From contig JBGAGO010000005.1 in the NCBI GenBank assembly GCA_044226655.1, positions 124,001 to 188,000 of the forward strand: DNA of 64,000 nt. The letters run 5' to 3'. The stretch comes from JBEVOS01 sp044226655. GTDB taxonomy: Bacteria; Pseudomonadota; Alphaproteobacteria; Caulobacterales; Aquidulcibacteraceae. The position numbers and the translations under genes are program-made. Positions within the stretch are counted from its first letter, which is position 1. The number at the start of each line of letters is the position of its first letter. The notes beneath the pieces are model-generated. The model did no database searches, was not told the DNA's origin, and was given only the letters and a program-made list of their open reading frames with translations. This document shows, piece by piece, positions 17,324-27,441 of the stretch.

Positions 17324-18536
17324 GTCGTCCAGCCCTTAAGAAATTGACGGGGTCATACACACGGCCGCGGAACCACACTTCATAGTGCAAGTGCGTGCCC
17401 GTGGAGCGCCCAGTGGACCCCATGGAGCCGATGCGTTGGCCAATCGCGACGGATTGGCCACGGCTCACCTGTATGTCACGCAAGTGACCGTATCGTGTCT
17501 TAAAGCCATGGCCGTGGTCGATTTCGACGACATAGCCGTAGCCGTTGCGGACGCCAGCGAACGACACCACGCCAGGGCTGGTCGCGACGACCGGGGCGCG
17601 ATCGAACGCGGCCATGTCGAGGCCGGCATGGAACGCAGGGCGGCCGGTGAAGGGATCGACCCGCGGGCCGAAGCCGCTGGTTTCGCGGTATTCCACAGCG
17701 AGCGGCGGGGCCAGCGGCGTCGAGGAGGCGATCGCCTCAAGGCGGCGGGATTCCGCAACGCGGGCCGCTACTTGGCTGACGCGGTGGGCGAACGCCGGAT
17801 TGAGGTTCGAATTGCGGAGATAATCGACCAAATCCTGCGGGACGAGCGGGCCGCCTTGGCCTTCGGACCCATCGGAATCCGTCAGCCGGGTCATGCTCAC
17901 GCCCGTCAGGCGCAGCACGCCCTGGACCTGCTCGCTGCGCTGAACGACGGAATCTTCCAGTTCGGACAGCGCAGAAGCCTGATCGGCCTCCAGGCGGTCC
18001 ACCCGGGCCCGGAAGCCCACGGTCTGCACCTGATAATTCTCGGTCGTGAGGGCGCGGGAGACGCGCGGCTCGGCCTCGTCGATGGAGGCCTGCATCAGGA
18101 TGCGGGCGCCGTCGCGCTCGATCGGGCGGGCCGCAGCGGTCAGGCTCGATCCGCCGGCATATTCCAGCAGCGAGCGCAGGACTTCGTGGCGGCTTTCGAA
18201 TTCGGCGGTGGCGCGCTCGAAGGCGGTGGTGCGCTCGTCCAGCTGGGCCTGGGAGGCGGCCGCCTGGGCCCGCGCTTCGCTCAGCCAGCGATCATATTTG
18301 GCTTGCAGCCGCTCGACTTCAGCCGTCTGGGCCGAATGCTGGGGGCCTTCCAGGAGGATATTGGCCGTCGCGTAGACGCACCAGCCAGCCACGCTGACCG
18401 CGCCCATGGCCAACAGCGCTTGGCGCGCTGGCGAAAGGGATACGTACCTGACTTGACCACCGCTGCGATGGTAAATCTGGCGCTCCGGGAAGACGCGATT
18501 GAAGAAGGATCGCGCGTTCGCACCGAATTGGCTCAT
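17304..18536 (-). CDS. Inner-membrane M23 peptidoglycan endopeptidase (LmdC-like)
   Basis: A 410-residue protein with one membrane helix near residues 38-60, a periplasmic coiled-coil region (residues about 75-200) and a C-terminal LytM/M23 domain. All zinc and catalytic positions look present: HAGLD for the first ligand pair, YGHL, and HLHYE. It should be an active endopeptidase cutting peptide crosslinks, unlike the degenerate LytM protein at 42025. It is the partner of the overlapping bactofilin gene and probably shares its promoter in 18537-18731. Confidence 0.93.
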   Translation of the reverse strand: MSQFGANARSFFNRVFPERQIYHRSGGQVRYVSLSPARQALLAMGAVSVAGWCVYATANILLEGPQHSAQTAEVERLQAKYDRWLSEARAQAAASQAQLDERTTAFERATAEFESRHEVLRSLLEYAGGSSLTAAARPIERDGARILMQASIDEAEPRVSRALTTENYQVQTVGFRARVDRLEADQASALSELEDSVVQRSEQVQGVLRLTGVSMTRLTDSDGSEGQGGPLVPQDLVDYLRNSNLNPAFAHRVSQVAARVAESRRLEAIASSTPLAPPLAVEYRETSGFGPRVDPFTGRPAFHAGLDMAAFDRAPVVATSPGVVSFAGVRNGYGYVVEIDHGHGFKTRYGHLRDIQVSRGQSVAIGQRIGSMGSTGRSTGTHLHYEVWFRGRVYDPVNFLRAGRHVYEQG

Positions 18537-18731
18537 TGCTCGCTCACCGCCCGCTAGACGACCAATTTCACCGTAAGCCCCACCCTAACCAAAACCCGAA
18601 ACGGGACCTGAATGCAACATGAGACGGCGCCCGTTTACAGGAATTTCAGCTTTAACGGCCTGTTTGCCGTCGAATATGCCAGAAACAGGCCAAGATCGGC
18701 GCAAAACGCCCGAAGAAATTAACACTTTTCT

Positions 18732-19202
18732 TCAGGTCTCGCGGAGGGCGGCCAAGACTTCCTCCACATGTCCTTTGACCCGGACCTTCCGCCAGATCCG
18801 CGCGATGCGGCCCTTCGCGTCGATCAAAAACGTGGCGCGCTCGACGCCCATATAGACCCGGCCGTAGAGCTTTTTCTCGACCCAGACCCCATAGGCCTCG
18901 CAGACCGCGCCGTCCTCGTCGGACGCCAAAATCACCTTGAGCCCATATTTGGCCGCGAATTTATCGTGAGAGGGGATGGAATCCCTGGAGACGCCGACGA
19001 CGACCGCGCCCGCCCTGGAGAATCTGGCGGCGTTTTCAGTGAAGTTTAGAGCCTCTTGGGTACAAGCTGTCGTGTCGTCCTTCGGATAAAAGTAGACGAT
19101 CACACGCTTGCCTTTGAGGCGAGCAAGGTTGACGCGCTTGCCTCCGGCGCTCGACAGATCGAAGGCGGGGGCGGGATCGCCAGGTTGGAGCGGTTTGGTC
19201 AT
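18732..19202 (-). CDS. bcp: Thiol peroxidase, Bcp/PrxQ-type peroxiredoxin
   Basis: Reduces hydroperoxides in the cytoplasm. The ATG at 19202 yields 156 residues. It begins LQPGDPAPAFDLSSAGGKRV; the peroxidatic cysteine is in PKDDTTACTQEALNF, where the usual P-G-C is T-A-C. No resolving cysteine is present five residues later, so it is of the type lacking that partner. RVTFLID-like strands (ERATFLIDAKGRIARIW) close the fold. It diverges from the large AsmA-like gene with an 87-base gap. Confidence 0.94.
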   Translation of the reverse strand: MTKPLQPGDPAPAFDLSSAGGKRVNLARLKGKRVIVYFYPKDDTTACTQEALNFTENAARFSRAGAVVVGVSRDSIPSHDKFAAKYGLKVILASDEDGAVCEAYGVWVEKKLYGRVYMGVERATFLIDAKGRIARIWRKVRVKGHVEEVLAALRET

Positions 19203-19289
19203 TGATCGCTTTCCTTGCGCGCCGGCCGTGGCCGTCAGGCGCGTGTGCGTGAACGCCAGGGCTTGCGCCAGTGGGCAGGCGATCGGGGC

Positions 19290-22200
19290 GTGATCAAACG
19301 CGCCTCCCTCTGGGCCGGCAAGGCGGCGCTGGTGGTCGCAGCCGTGGTGCTGGTGGCTTTCGGCCTGGCATGGTGGCGCCTGTCGGCAGGCCCGCTCGCC
19401 CTGCCGGCGCTCGAACATCAGTTCGAAGCCGAGCTGAGCCGCATGCGCGACGGGCGCCCCGTCGATATCGCCTCCGTCGAACTGTCCTGGTCGGGAGAGC
19501 CCCGCGCTCTGCAGCTCCATGCGCGCGATGTCCGCATTTTCGACGGCCAGGGCAAGGTGATCTCGCGCTACCGCAACGCCGAGATCGGCCTGGGCGTACT
19601 GCCGCTTCTGATCGGCCGCATCGCCGTGGTGCGGGCCGATTTCGACGGCGGCGACATCTCCATCACCAAGAAGCGCGACGGGACGACCGAAATCGCCTTC
19701 GGCCCGATCGGTTCTTCGCCCGATATCGTCATCCCCGGCGGCGATTCCACCGAGCCTCTGTCGCAGAAGGTCAACCGTCTGCTGGACGGTTTGGCGCGCG
19801 CCTTCCGTCCCGTCGGCGCCGGCGGCTCGCTCCGGTCTGTCTCGCTGCGCGGCGCGCATATCGAGATGGTGGATGAGGGTAATGGCGCGCGCTGGACGGC
19901 CGAACGCGCCATCGTCGCGCTGACGCGCTCGAGCCGCGCGCTGGCGCTGGCGGTCGATGCGCGGGTCGAAGGGCCCGAAGGCGGCGCGCCGGTGGCGCTG
20001 CGCGTCACCACCGACACCGGCTTCCGCGCCGCGCAAATTCAGCTGACCACGCGCGACGCGCGCCCGCGCGCTTTGTTCTCGCCCGCTATGCTGGGCGTCT
20101 TCGCCAGCGTCGATGCGCCGATCACCGCGGCCATCGATGTCGGCCTCGACCGGCGCATCGGCGTCAACAAGTTCGAAGGCGACGTCGTCGTCGGCCGCGG
20201 CGGCGCGGAAATGAACGGGGAGCGGTTCAGCCTCGACGGCGGTCGCATCCATGGCCGCTACGACCTGGCCCAGGACGTCCTCACCGTCGATGAGGTCGCC
20301 TTGACCGGCTCGCGCACCCATATCCGCGGCGAGGCCCGGCTCGCCAACGCGTCGGCCTTGTTCAAGGCCGATCCGAACGCGCCGGCCGAATTCGATCTGG
20401 TCATGCCGACCCTGGCGCTCGATATCCCGGGCGTATTCGAGCAGCCGTTCGATCTATCGCGCGTTCGGATATCGGGCGCGCTCGATCGCGGCGTGGTGCG
20501 GCTGACGCGCGTCGAAGCCACGCGCGGGCAGGCCCATATCGCGGCGACCGGCCTCGTGCGCTTCATGCCGCTGGGCGCGGAGCGGCGGCTCTATCCCGGC
20601 ATCTCGCTCGACGCCACGATCACCGGCGAAACCGATCCGCGCACCGTGCTGGTGATGTGGCCGATCGGCTTCATCCAAAGCGCGCGCGATTATCTCAAGG
20701 ATGCGCTGCTCGGCGGCGCGATCAGCAACGCCAGCGTCAAGATCAACGCCTCGCCGCAGGAGATCGCGGCCCACCAGCTTAACGATCCCAGCCTCGACAT
20801 CCGCTTCAGCTATTCGAACGCGTCGGTGCGGTTCATCGATACGATGTCGCCGCTGATGGCGGCGCGCGGCGATGCGCGCCTCACCGGCAACGCCTTCCAT
20901 CTCAATGTCGCCGATGGCCGCCTCGAAGGCCTCGCCACGACCGGCGCAGTCGATTTTCCGCGGCTCAACCCCAAGGGCGAGATGATGAGCGTGAACGTGC
21001 GCGCCGAAGGCGAAGCGCGCTCCGTCATCGCGCTGCTGATGCAGGAGCCGATCTCGATCGGCCCGCGCCTGCCGATCGAGCCGACAAGCATCACTGGCCG
21101 CGGCGCCGCCACTTTCAATCTGCAGCGCCCCAATCTTTCCGAGACCCCTTTCGAGGCGCTGCGCTTCACGGTCGACGGCAGTTTCGAAAATGTCGGCGGC
21201 GTGATGAAGGACAGCGGCCTCAGGCTCGCGAATGGCAGTTTGCGCGTGCGCGGCGACCAGCGCGCCATCACGATTTCGGGGCCCGCCGAACTGGGCTCGT
21301 CCACCGTCAACGTGTCCTGGACAGAGCGGCTTGGCGCCAATATCGCCAATTCCTCGCGCTATCAGATTTCCGGCCTGTTCGACGCCAATGACCTTGAGGC
21401 CTTGGGCTATCCCGCGCCGGCGGTCTCGCAAGGCCGCATCGGCGTGACGGTGACGGGCGAGGGCGCAGGCTTCCACGTCTCCACCGCGCAGATCGCGCTC
21501 GACCTTACGCGCGCGCGCGTCTTCTTCCCGAGCAATTTCTGGACGAAGGAATCCGGCATCCCGGCCAATGTCACCTTCGACGTCGCCGCCGCCGAGGAGG
21601 GCGATTACCTGCTCTCCAATATCGTGGCGCGCGGGGCGGGTCTTTCCGCGCAAGGCGATGTGCGGCTGTTCGCCGATGGCCGCGTGCGCCAGATGGACAT
21701 TTCGCGCTTCACCGCCGAAGGCCGCGCCGATCTTGCGATCTCCGCGCGGCGCGCCGCCGATGGCGTTCTCGAAGTGAACGCGCGCGGCCCGCTGCTTGAT
21801 GCTGCGCCGTTCCTCGACGCCGCCTCCGCGCCGCAGACGGCGCCGGCCATCGCGCAGCGGCCGGGCCAACCGGCGCCCACGCCCCGGCCCATCCGCATCA
21901 ATGTCACGGCCGATCGCATCGAAATGCGCGGCGGCGCTGTGCTCGCAAACGGGACCGCCAATCTTGTGCTCTCGCCGAGCTTCGCGCTTCAGACTTTGGT
22001 GGCCGAAGGCCGCTCGCCCGGCGGCGGCGCTTTGCAATTGGCGCTCGGGCCCCGCGCCAGCGATCCGCAGGGCCGCATCGCCTTCCGCGCCGATGACGCG
22101 GGCTTCGCGTGGAAAGCCTTCACCGGCGCCGACAATATCGTGGGCGGCTCGGCCACCGCGGACGGCACATGGCGCATGGGCCCGCCCAGCATCGCGCAAT

Positions 22201-22700
22201 TCAATCTGCACATGCGCGATTTCCGCGTCGTGCGCGTGCCGGCGATGGCGCATCTCTTAGGCTCGGTCGCTTCACTCACCGGCTTTGTCGAAATGCTGAA
22301 CGGCGAGGGCATCAGCTTTTCATCGCTCGACGCGCCGGTGACGATGAACGCCGACACCGTCGCGTTCGAACAGGCGCGCATGGCCGGCCCCACGCTTGGG
22401 CTCACGGCCAACGGCAATTACAACATGGGCCATGACGATCTCGACGTCGATGGCGTCGTGGTGCCGAGCTATGGACTCAATTCCGTTCTCGGCAACGTGC
22501 CGATCCTCGGCAATCTGCTCACCTCGCGCCGCGGCGAGGGCGTCATCGGCATGACCTACGCCGTCAACGGCCCAGTGGCCGCGCCGCGCGTCGGCGTCAA
22601 TCCGCTCTCAGCGCTGACGCCCGGCATTCTGCGCCGCATCTTCGAGCCCATAGCGCCGCGCCGCCGCGAAGCGCCAACCGCGCGCTCCGGCGGCGGCTGA
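19290..22700 (+). CDS. Large AsmA-like / DUF3971 membrane-anchored periplasmic protein (YhdP type)
   Basis: About 1,136 residues from a GTG at 19290, the start that places a membrane helix (LVVAAVVLVAFGLAWW) at the very N-terminus; upstream codons are arginine-rich and unlike a protein start. The rest is a long repeated beta-rich region. A DUF3971-like segment lies near its middle and an AsmA-like C-terminal domain ends with VDGVVVPSYGLNSVLGNVPILGNLL. YhdP, TamB and AsmA proteins form lipid-conducting bridges between inner and outer membranes in E. coli, and that role is the likeliest here. It converges on tyrS, with three bases between. Confidence 0.9.
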   Translation: MIKRASLWAGKAALVVAAVVLVAFGLAWWRLSAGPLALPALEHQFEAELSRMRDGRPVDIASVELSWSGEPRALQLHARDVRIFDGQGKVISRYRNAEIGLGVLPLLIGRIAVVRADFDGGDISITKKRDGTTEIAFGPIGSSPDIVIPGGDSTEPLSQKVNRLLDGLARAFRPVGAGGSLRSVSLRGAHIEMVDEGNGARWTAERAIVALTRSSRALALAVDARVEGPEGGAPVALRVTTDTGFRAAQIQLTTRDARPRALFSPAMLGVFASVDAPITAAIDVGLDRRIGVNKFEGDVVVGRGGAEMNGERFSLDGGRIHGRYDLAQDVLTVDEVALTGSRTHIRGEARLANASALFKADPNAPAEFDLVMPTLALDIPGVFEQPFDLSRVRISGALDRGVVRLTRVEATRGQAHIAATGLVRFMPLGAERRLYPGISLDATITGETDPRTVLVMWPIGFIQSARDYLKDALLGGAISNASVKINASPQEIAAHQLNDPSLDIRFSYSNASVRFIDTMSPLMAARGDARLTGNAFHLNVADGRLEGLATTGAVDFPRLNPKGEMMSVNVRAEGEARSVIALLMQEPISIGPRLPIEPTSITGRGAATFNLQRPNLSETPFEALRFTVDGSFENVGGVMKDSGLRLANGSLRVRGDQRAITISGPAELGSSTVNVSWTERLGANIANSSRYQISGLFDANDLEALGYPAPAVSQGRIGVTVTGEGAGFHVSTAQIALDLTRARVFFPSNFWTKESGIPANVTFDVAAAEEGDYLLSNIVARGAGLSAQGDVRLFADGRVRQMDISRFTAEGRADLAISARRAADGVLEVNARGPLLDAAPFLDAASAPQTAPAIAQRPGQPAPTPRPIRINVTADRIEMRGGAVLANGTANLVLSPSFALQTLVAEGRSPGGGALQLALGPRASDPQGRIAFRADDAGFAWKAFTGADNIVGGSATADGTWRMGPPSIAQFNLHMRDFRVVRVPAMAHLLGSVASLTGFVEMLNGEGISFSSLDAPVTMNADTVAFEQARMAGPTLGLTANGNYNMGHDDLDVDGVVVPSYGLNSVLGNVPILGNLLTSRRGEGVIGMTYAVNGPVAAPRVGVNPLSALTPGILRRIFEPIAPRRREAPTARSGGG

Positions 22701-22703
22701 GCG

Positions 22704-23951
22704 TCACTCCGCTTTCAACAGCACGTGTTTCTTGCGGCCGAGCGAGAGCTTGACCGGTCCCGCTTCGAAATCGTCCGCGCGCAGCACGGCGGTCTCTTCG
22801 CTGATCGCCACATCGTTCACGCGCAGCGCGCCGGCGGCGATATGGCGCTTGGCTTCGCCGCGCGAGGCGACGAGCCCTGCCTTTTCGAACGCCGCCGTCA
22901 CGCGCAGCCCGATCCAGTCCGCGCGCGGCGCCGAGATCGTCGGCAGGCCGGAGGCGTCGCCGCCGCCTTCGAACGTCGCACGCGCCGCTTCCGCGGCCTC
23001 GTCCGCCGCCTGCTTGCCGTGCAGCATCTCCGTCGCGGCGTTGGCCAGCGCCTTCTTGGCGTCGTTGATCTCGGCGCCTTCGAGCGCTTCGAGGCGCGTG
23101 ATCTCATCCAGCGGGATGTCGGTGTAGAGCTTCAGAAAGCGGCCGACATCGGCGTCTTCGGTGTTGCGCCAGAATTGCCAATAATCGAACGGCGAGAGCA
23201 TGTCGGGGTTCAGCCACACAGCGCCCGACACGCTCTTGCCCATCTTCGCGCCCGAGGCCGTGGTGAGCAGCGGCGTGGTGAGGCCGAACAGGTCGAAGCC
23301 ATGCATACGCCGGCCGAGCTCGACGCCGTTGATGATATTGCCCCATTGGTCGGAGCCGCCCATTTGCAGCGTGACGCCGAGGCGCTTCTTCAACTCCACA
23401 AAATCGTAGGCCTGCAGGATCATGTAATTGAATTCGATGAAGGAGAGCGGCTGTTCGCGGTCGAGCCGGAGCTTCACCGAATCCATCGTCAGCATGCGGT
23501 TGATCGAAAAGTGCGGGCCCACATCGCGCAGAAAATCGATGTAGTTGAGGCCGAGAAGCCAGTCGGAATTGTCGGCCAGCACGGCGTCCGTCGGTCCATC
23601 GCCGAAGCGCAGGAATTTCGCGAACGCGCCGCGCTGGCTCTCCTTGTTGGCCGCGATGGTCTCGACCGAGAGGATTTTGCGCGTCTCGTCCTTGCCGGAG
23701 GGATCGCCCACGCGCGTCGTGCCCCCGCCCATCAGCACGATCGGCTTGCCGCCGGCCTGCTGCAGGCGGCGCAGCATCATGATCGTGGCCAGATTGCCGA
23801 CATGCAGGCTCGGCGCCGTTAGATCGTAGCCGATATAGGCCGTCACGATTCCCTTGGCCGCCGCGGCGTCGAGGCCGGGCGTATCCGTGCATTGATGCAC
23901 ATGGCCGCGCGCGGTCATGGCGCGGAGGAAATCGGAAGAGAGGGCGGTCAC
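22704..23951 (-). CDS. tyrS: Tyrosyl-tRNA synthetase
   Basis: Charges tRNA-Tyr; cytoplasmic dimer. I start it at the GTG at 23951 because GGAG lies six bases upstream and the following TALSSDFLRAMTARG matches family N-termini; this gives 415 residues. The class I signature appears as HVGN in SLHVGNLATIMML, and the KMSKS loop as KMGKS. The tyrosine pocket includes YMILQAYDF and QMGGSDQWGN. An S4-type RNA-binding domain sits at the C-terminus (SRGEAKRHIAAGALRVND). It diverges from anmK. Confidence 0.96.
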   Translation of the reverse strand: MTALSSDFLRAMTARGHVHQCTDTPGLDAAAAKGIVTAYIGYDLTAPSLHVGNLATIMMLRRLQQAGGKPIVLMGGGTTRVGDPSGKDETRKILSVETIAANKESQRGAFAKFLRFGDGPTDAVLADNSDWLLGLNYIDFLRDVGPHFSINRMLTMDSVKLRLDREQPLSFIEFNYMILQAYDFVELKKRLGVTLQMGGSDQWGNIINGVELGRRMHGFDLFGLTTPLLTTASGAKMGKSVSGAVWLNPDMLSPFDYWQFWRNTEDADVGRFLKLYTDIPLDEITRLEALEGAEINDAKKALANAATEMLHGKQAADEAAEAARATFEGGGDASGLPTISAPRADWIGLRVTAAFEKAGLVASRGEAKRHIAAGALRVNDVAISEETAVLRADDFEAGPVKLSLGRKKHVLLKAE

Positions 23952-24124
23952 GATAGGCTCCAATGTGGTCTGCCGGCGGCGTCTCACCAGGAGCGCACGC
24001 CGGCTCGAACGCGGCGTGCAGAATCGCGCCGCTCGCTACAGCGAGCGGTAATAGCTCAAAAGAGAGGCCGGGCGGCGCGACATGGGCGCTAGCTAGTGTG
24101 CGCGGCCCATGGCAGTCAAGCGCG

Positions 24125-25222
24125 ATGCGCGCTCTGGGCTTGATGACGGGCACGGCGCTCGATGGATTCATCGATGCGGCGATTTTGGAGACCGACGGCG
24201 AAACGATCGCCGCGCTGGGGGCCTGGCGGCTGCACCCTTATGGCGAAGAGATGCGCGGCCGGCTGGCGCGCGCCGTCGCCGCCGCGCGGGTCTGGGCCTT
24301 CGATGGCCCGCCGCCGCAGGCGTTCGCGGATGTCGAACGCGATTTCACCGCCGCGCATGCCGAAGCCGTCCGCGCGCTCTGCGCCGATGCGGGCCTAAGC
24401 GTATCGGACATCGACGTGATCGGCCTGCATGGTCTCACGGTTCTGCACCGGCCCGAGGCGCCGTTGCAGCGCACCTTGCAGATCGGCGATGGCGAATGGC
24501 TGGCGCGTGAGCTGGGCATTCCCGTTGTTTTCGATTTTCGCGCCGCCGATGTCGCCGCCGGCGGGCAGGGCGCGCCGCTGGCGCCGATCTATCACGCGGC
24601 GCTGCTCGCCTGGTCGAAGGTCCCGGCCGCAAGCGCGGCGCTCAATCTCGGCGGCGTCGCCAATGTCACCTGGAGCGATGGCGCGCGCCTCGTCGCGCTC
24701 GACACCGGCCCCGCCAATGGTCCGCTCAACGAATGGTGCGAGCGCTGCGGCCTTGGCGCCTATGACCGCGATGGCGCGCTCGCGGCGGCCGGCCGTGTCG
24801 ACGAAGCGCGTCTCGCGCGCTGGCTCGATCATCCCTTCTTCGCGCGCCCCTTTCCCAAATCGCTCGATCGCTACGATTTCAACGCCGGGCTGGTCGCCGA
24901 CATGTCGCCCGCTGATGGCGCAGCCACGCTGACAGCGTTCACCGCCGCGAGTGTCGGGCGCGGCTTGGACATCCTGCCGTCGCGTCCGTCCACGCTGATC
25001 GTCTGCGGCGGCGGCCGGAAAAATCCCGTGATGATGCGCGAGGTCGAAACGCGCGCGCGCGTCGCCGTGTGCGATGCGGATAGTCTCGGCTGGCGCGGCG
25101 ATGCGATCGAGGCCGAGGCCTTCGCCTTCCTCGCCGCGCGGCGGCTGCGTGAATTGCCGCTCACCTTTCCTGAAACAACGGGCGCGCCCACGCCAATGAC
25201 CGGAGGGCGCATCGCGCGCTAG
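24125..25222 (+). CDS. anmK: Anhydro-N-acetylmuramic acid kinase
   Basis: Phosphorylates and opens anhydroMurNAc released during cell-wall turnover, returning it as MurNAc-6-phosphate. The ATG at 24125 gives 365 residues beginning LGLMTGTALDGFIDA, a variant of the family GLMSGTSLDG motif. LNLGGVANVTW and LDTGPANGPLNEW are the phosphate and sugar-binding segments, and ICGGGRKNPVMM lies near the C-terminus. With NagZ at 34498 it gives the window two peptidoglycan recycling enzymes. It overlaps the convergent EthD gene by four bases. Confidence 0.95.
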   Translation: MRALGLMTGTALDGFIDAAILETDGETIAALGAWRLHPYGEEMRGRLARAVAAARVWAFDGPPPQAFADVERDFTAAHAEAVRALCADAGLSVSDIDVIGLHGLTVLHRPEAPLQRTLQIGDGEWLARELGIPVVFDFRAADVAAGGQGAPLAPIYHAALLAWSKVPAASAALNLGGVANVTWSDGARLVALDTGPANGPLNEWCERCGLGAYDRDGALAAAGRVDEARLARWLDHPFFARPFPKSLDRYDFNAGLVADMSPADGAATLTAFTAASVGRGLDILPSRPSTLIVCGGGRKNPVMMREVETRARVAVCDADSLGWRGDAIEAEAFAFLAARRLRELPLTFPETTGAPTPMTGGRIAR

Positions 25223-25590
25223 CGCGCGAAAACCTCATGCTCTTCGCCGTACCAGAGCGGCGAGCGCGCAAGATCGATAAAGCGGCGCTCGTCTTCCAGC
25301 AGCATGCGGCCCGCTTTTGCGGCGCGCGCATCCTCTGCGAGCTTGCCCAATTCCTCCCAGCTCTCCCACCAGAGCTGCGCGACGCCGTCGAATTGCGGCG
25401 GCGCGCCGCGAGAAGCGCGGATCGGCGCGGAGAGCGCATCCTCGAAGGAGTGCAGCTGCACATAGCGCTTAATGCGCAGCACGTCCTTCACGCCGGCGAC
25501 CAGCGGCCCATGCGTGTTCAGCCAATAATCCTGGAATTGCGCGCGTGTGAGCGAAGGCAGGCGCACAAGGCAAAAGGTGAGCTTGATCAT
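25219..25590 (-). CDS. EthD-domain protein
   Basis: A 123-residue single ferredoxin-like (dimeric alpha/beta barrel) domain. It begins MIKLTFCLVRLPSLTRAQFQDYW, has NTHGPLVAG in the EthD position and a conserved FDGVAQLWWESWEEL segment. EthD proteins act in degradation of ethers or polyketides, but many are simply uncharacterised. It is two bases downstream of the DUF885 gene on the same strand and may share its transcript. Function unknown beyond the family. Confidence 0.85.
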   Translation of the reverse strand: MIKLTFCLVRLPSLTRAQFQDYWLNTHGPLVAGVKDVLRIKRYVQLHSFEDALSAPIRASRGAPPQFDGVAQLWWESWEELGKLAEDARAAKAGRMLLEDERRFIDLARSPLWYGEEHEVFAR

Positions 25591-25592
25591 GC

Positions 25593-27431
25593 CTATGCGT
25601 CCTGCACGCTGGCCGACCAGGCGCGCACCTGCTGGCCCAGCACGTCGAGCGACAGCGCGCCTTGCAACAGCACCGCGTCGTGAAAGCCGCGCAGATCGAA
25701 TCGCGGCCCAAGCGCGGCGCGCGCCTCCTCGCGCAGCCGCACGATCTCGCGCCGGCCCATCTCATAGGCGCAGGCTTGCCCCGGATTGGCGACATAGCGA
25801 TCGACCTCATTGACGATCGTGGTCGGATCGGCGCCGCCGAGATTGTCTTGCATGTATTGGATCGCTTGTTCACGCGTCCAGCGCTTGGCATGAAGCCCGG
25901 TATCGACCACGAGCCGGCAGCCGCGCCACAGCGCCCAGCGCAGATAGCCGACGCGGCTTTCATTGTCGGCGTTGTAGAAGCCCTGCTCGTTGACCAATTG
26001 TTCCGCGTAGAGCGCCCAGCCTTCGACATAGGCCGTGAAATGCGTCACGCGCCGCAGCAGCGGGATGTCGTCGCGTTCGAGCGCCAGCGCAATCTGGAAA
26101 TGGTGCCCCGGCACGCCTTCATGGTGCGTGACCGTAGCGAGATCGACGCGGCTCACCTTCGTCATGTCGGCCAGCGTCATGTAGAACGCGCCCGGCTGCG
26201 AGCCATCGAGCGCCGGCGCGAAATAATACGCCGCCGATTGTACGGCTTCGATGACGGGCGGCATGCGGCGCACCTCAAGCGGCGCGCGCGGCAGGTGCGC
26301 GAACCATTGTGGCGCGACCGCCATCACCCGCGCGATCCGCGCCCGCGTATCCGCCATGATCTGCGCGCGGCCGGCGTCATCGTTCGAATAATGGCGCCCC
26401 GGATCATTGTTGATCGCGGTGAGACGGTCTCCGATCGACCCTTGCGTATAGCCCTCGCGCCGCAAGGCGGCGTCGGCCGCCGCTTGCATTTCGGCGACGC
26501 GGGCAAGGCCGATTTCATGAACCTCGTCGGCGCTCAGAGCCGTCGTCGTCGCATAGCGCAGGGCGGCGGCGTAATACTCATCCCCGCGCGGACATTTCCA
26601 CACGCCTGCATCATGCGTGGCGGCGCCTTGAGCGGCGCGCAGATATTCGGCCGTGCGCTGGTGCGCGGGAAGAATATCGGTGCGCACGATCCGCTCAGCT
26701 CGCGCCAGGATCGCGTCGGCGCGCGCTTGGGGCCTCCCATTGGCGACCAGCGCGTCGAGTTTGCGGCGCAGTGCCGTGAGATAGATTTGATGGTCTACGG
26801 GGATGGCCACGGCGCCCTCGATGGCGCGCAGCGTCTTGGCGGTGATGAAATCGGGCGCTGCCGCGCCGCGCGCCGCATCCGCCCGGGCGCGCGCCGCCTC
26901 GCTATCGAGCGCGCGCGCCACTTGCGAGAGCCGCGCGACATAAGCGTTCGCATCGTCGAGATCATTCACGGCGTGGGCGTTGTCGAAGAAATCCGGCAGG
27001 CCGAAAAACGCCGCGCCCTGGCTCAGAACATAAGGGCGCGCGCCGCCGCCGATGGAGAAGGTTCCATAGTCGAACTGCGCGCGGCCGACTTGATTGGTCC
27101 AGAACGCCTTGAGCACGTCATAGGTGAGCTTGTCGCCATCGCTGAGGCCCGCGCGGTCGATGGCGTTCAGCTCGCCCAGCAGGCGCGGCGCGAGCGCGCG
27201 TTCGTGCGCGACGGCGCTCGCGGAGCGGTCATCCAGGCGGTCCTTGAAGACGCCGGCATAGGTCTCGGGATAGCCGCCCCTCGTGGCGTCTTCCGGGCTT
27301 TGCTGCAGCACCGTGCGCGTCCAGCTCTCAAGCTTGCCGGCGAACGGCGACCCTTCCGACGGCGCCGTGGCGCAGGCTGCGAGCGCCGCGCCGCCCATCA
27401 GCACGGCGCGGCGTGAGAACGTTATCGGCAT
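25593..27431 (-). CDS. DUF885-family putative metallohydrolase, Tat lipoprotein
   Basis: A 612-residue exported protein of the DUF885 family. The N-terminus combines a twin-arginine motif (TFSRRAVLMGG) with a lipobox (ALAAC), so it is probably exported folded and lipidated. The family signature HEGVPGHHFQ lies about two-thirds along and resembles a zinc-peptidase site, followed by the conserved VTHFTAYVEGWALYAEQL. Family members are predicted carboxypeptidase-like enzymes; the substrate is not known. It sits between xth and the EthD gene on the minus strand with small gaps. Confidence 0.9.
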   Translation of the reverse strand: MPITFSRRAVLMGGAALAACATAPSEGSPFAGKLESWTRTVLQQSPEDATRGGYPETYAGVFKDRLDDRSASAVAHERALAPRLLGELNAIDRAGLSDGDKLTYDVLKAFWTNQVGRAQFDYGTFSIGGGARPYVLSQGAAFFGLPDFFDNAHAVNDLDDANAYVARLSQVARALDSEAARARADAARGAAAPDFITAKTLRAIEGAVAIPVDHQIYLTALRRKLDALVANGRPQARADAILARAERIVRTDILPAHQRTAEYLRAAQGAATHDAGVWKCPRGDEYYAAALRYATTTALSADEVHEIGLARVAEMQAAADAALRREGYTQGSIGDRLTAINNDPGRHYSNDDAGRAQIMADTRARIARVMAVAPQWFAHLPRAPLEVRRMPPVIEAVQSAAYYFAPALDGSQPGAFYMTLADMTKVSRVDLATVTHHEGVPGHHFQIALALERDDIPLLRRVTHFTAYVEGWALYAEQLVNEQGFYNADNESRVGYLRWALWRGCRLVVDTGLHAKRWTREQAIQYMQDNLGGADPTTIVNEVDRYVANPGQACAYEMGRREIVRLREEARAALGPRFDLRGFHDAVLLQGALSLDVLGQQVRAWSASVQDA

Positions 27432-27441
27432 CCAGCGTTCC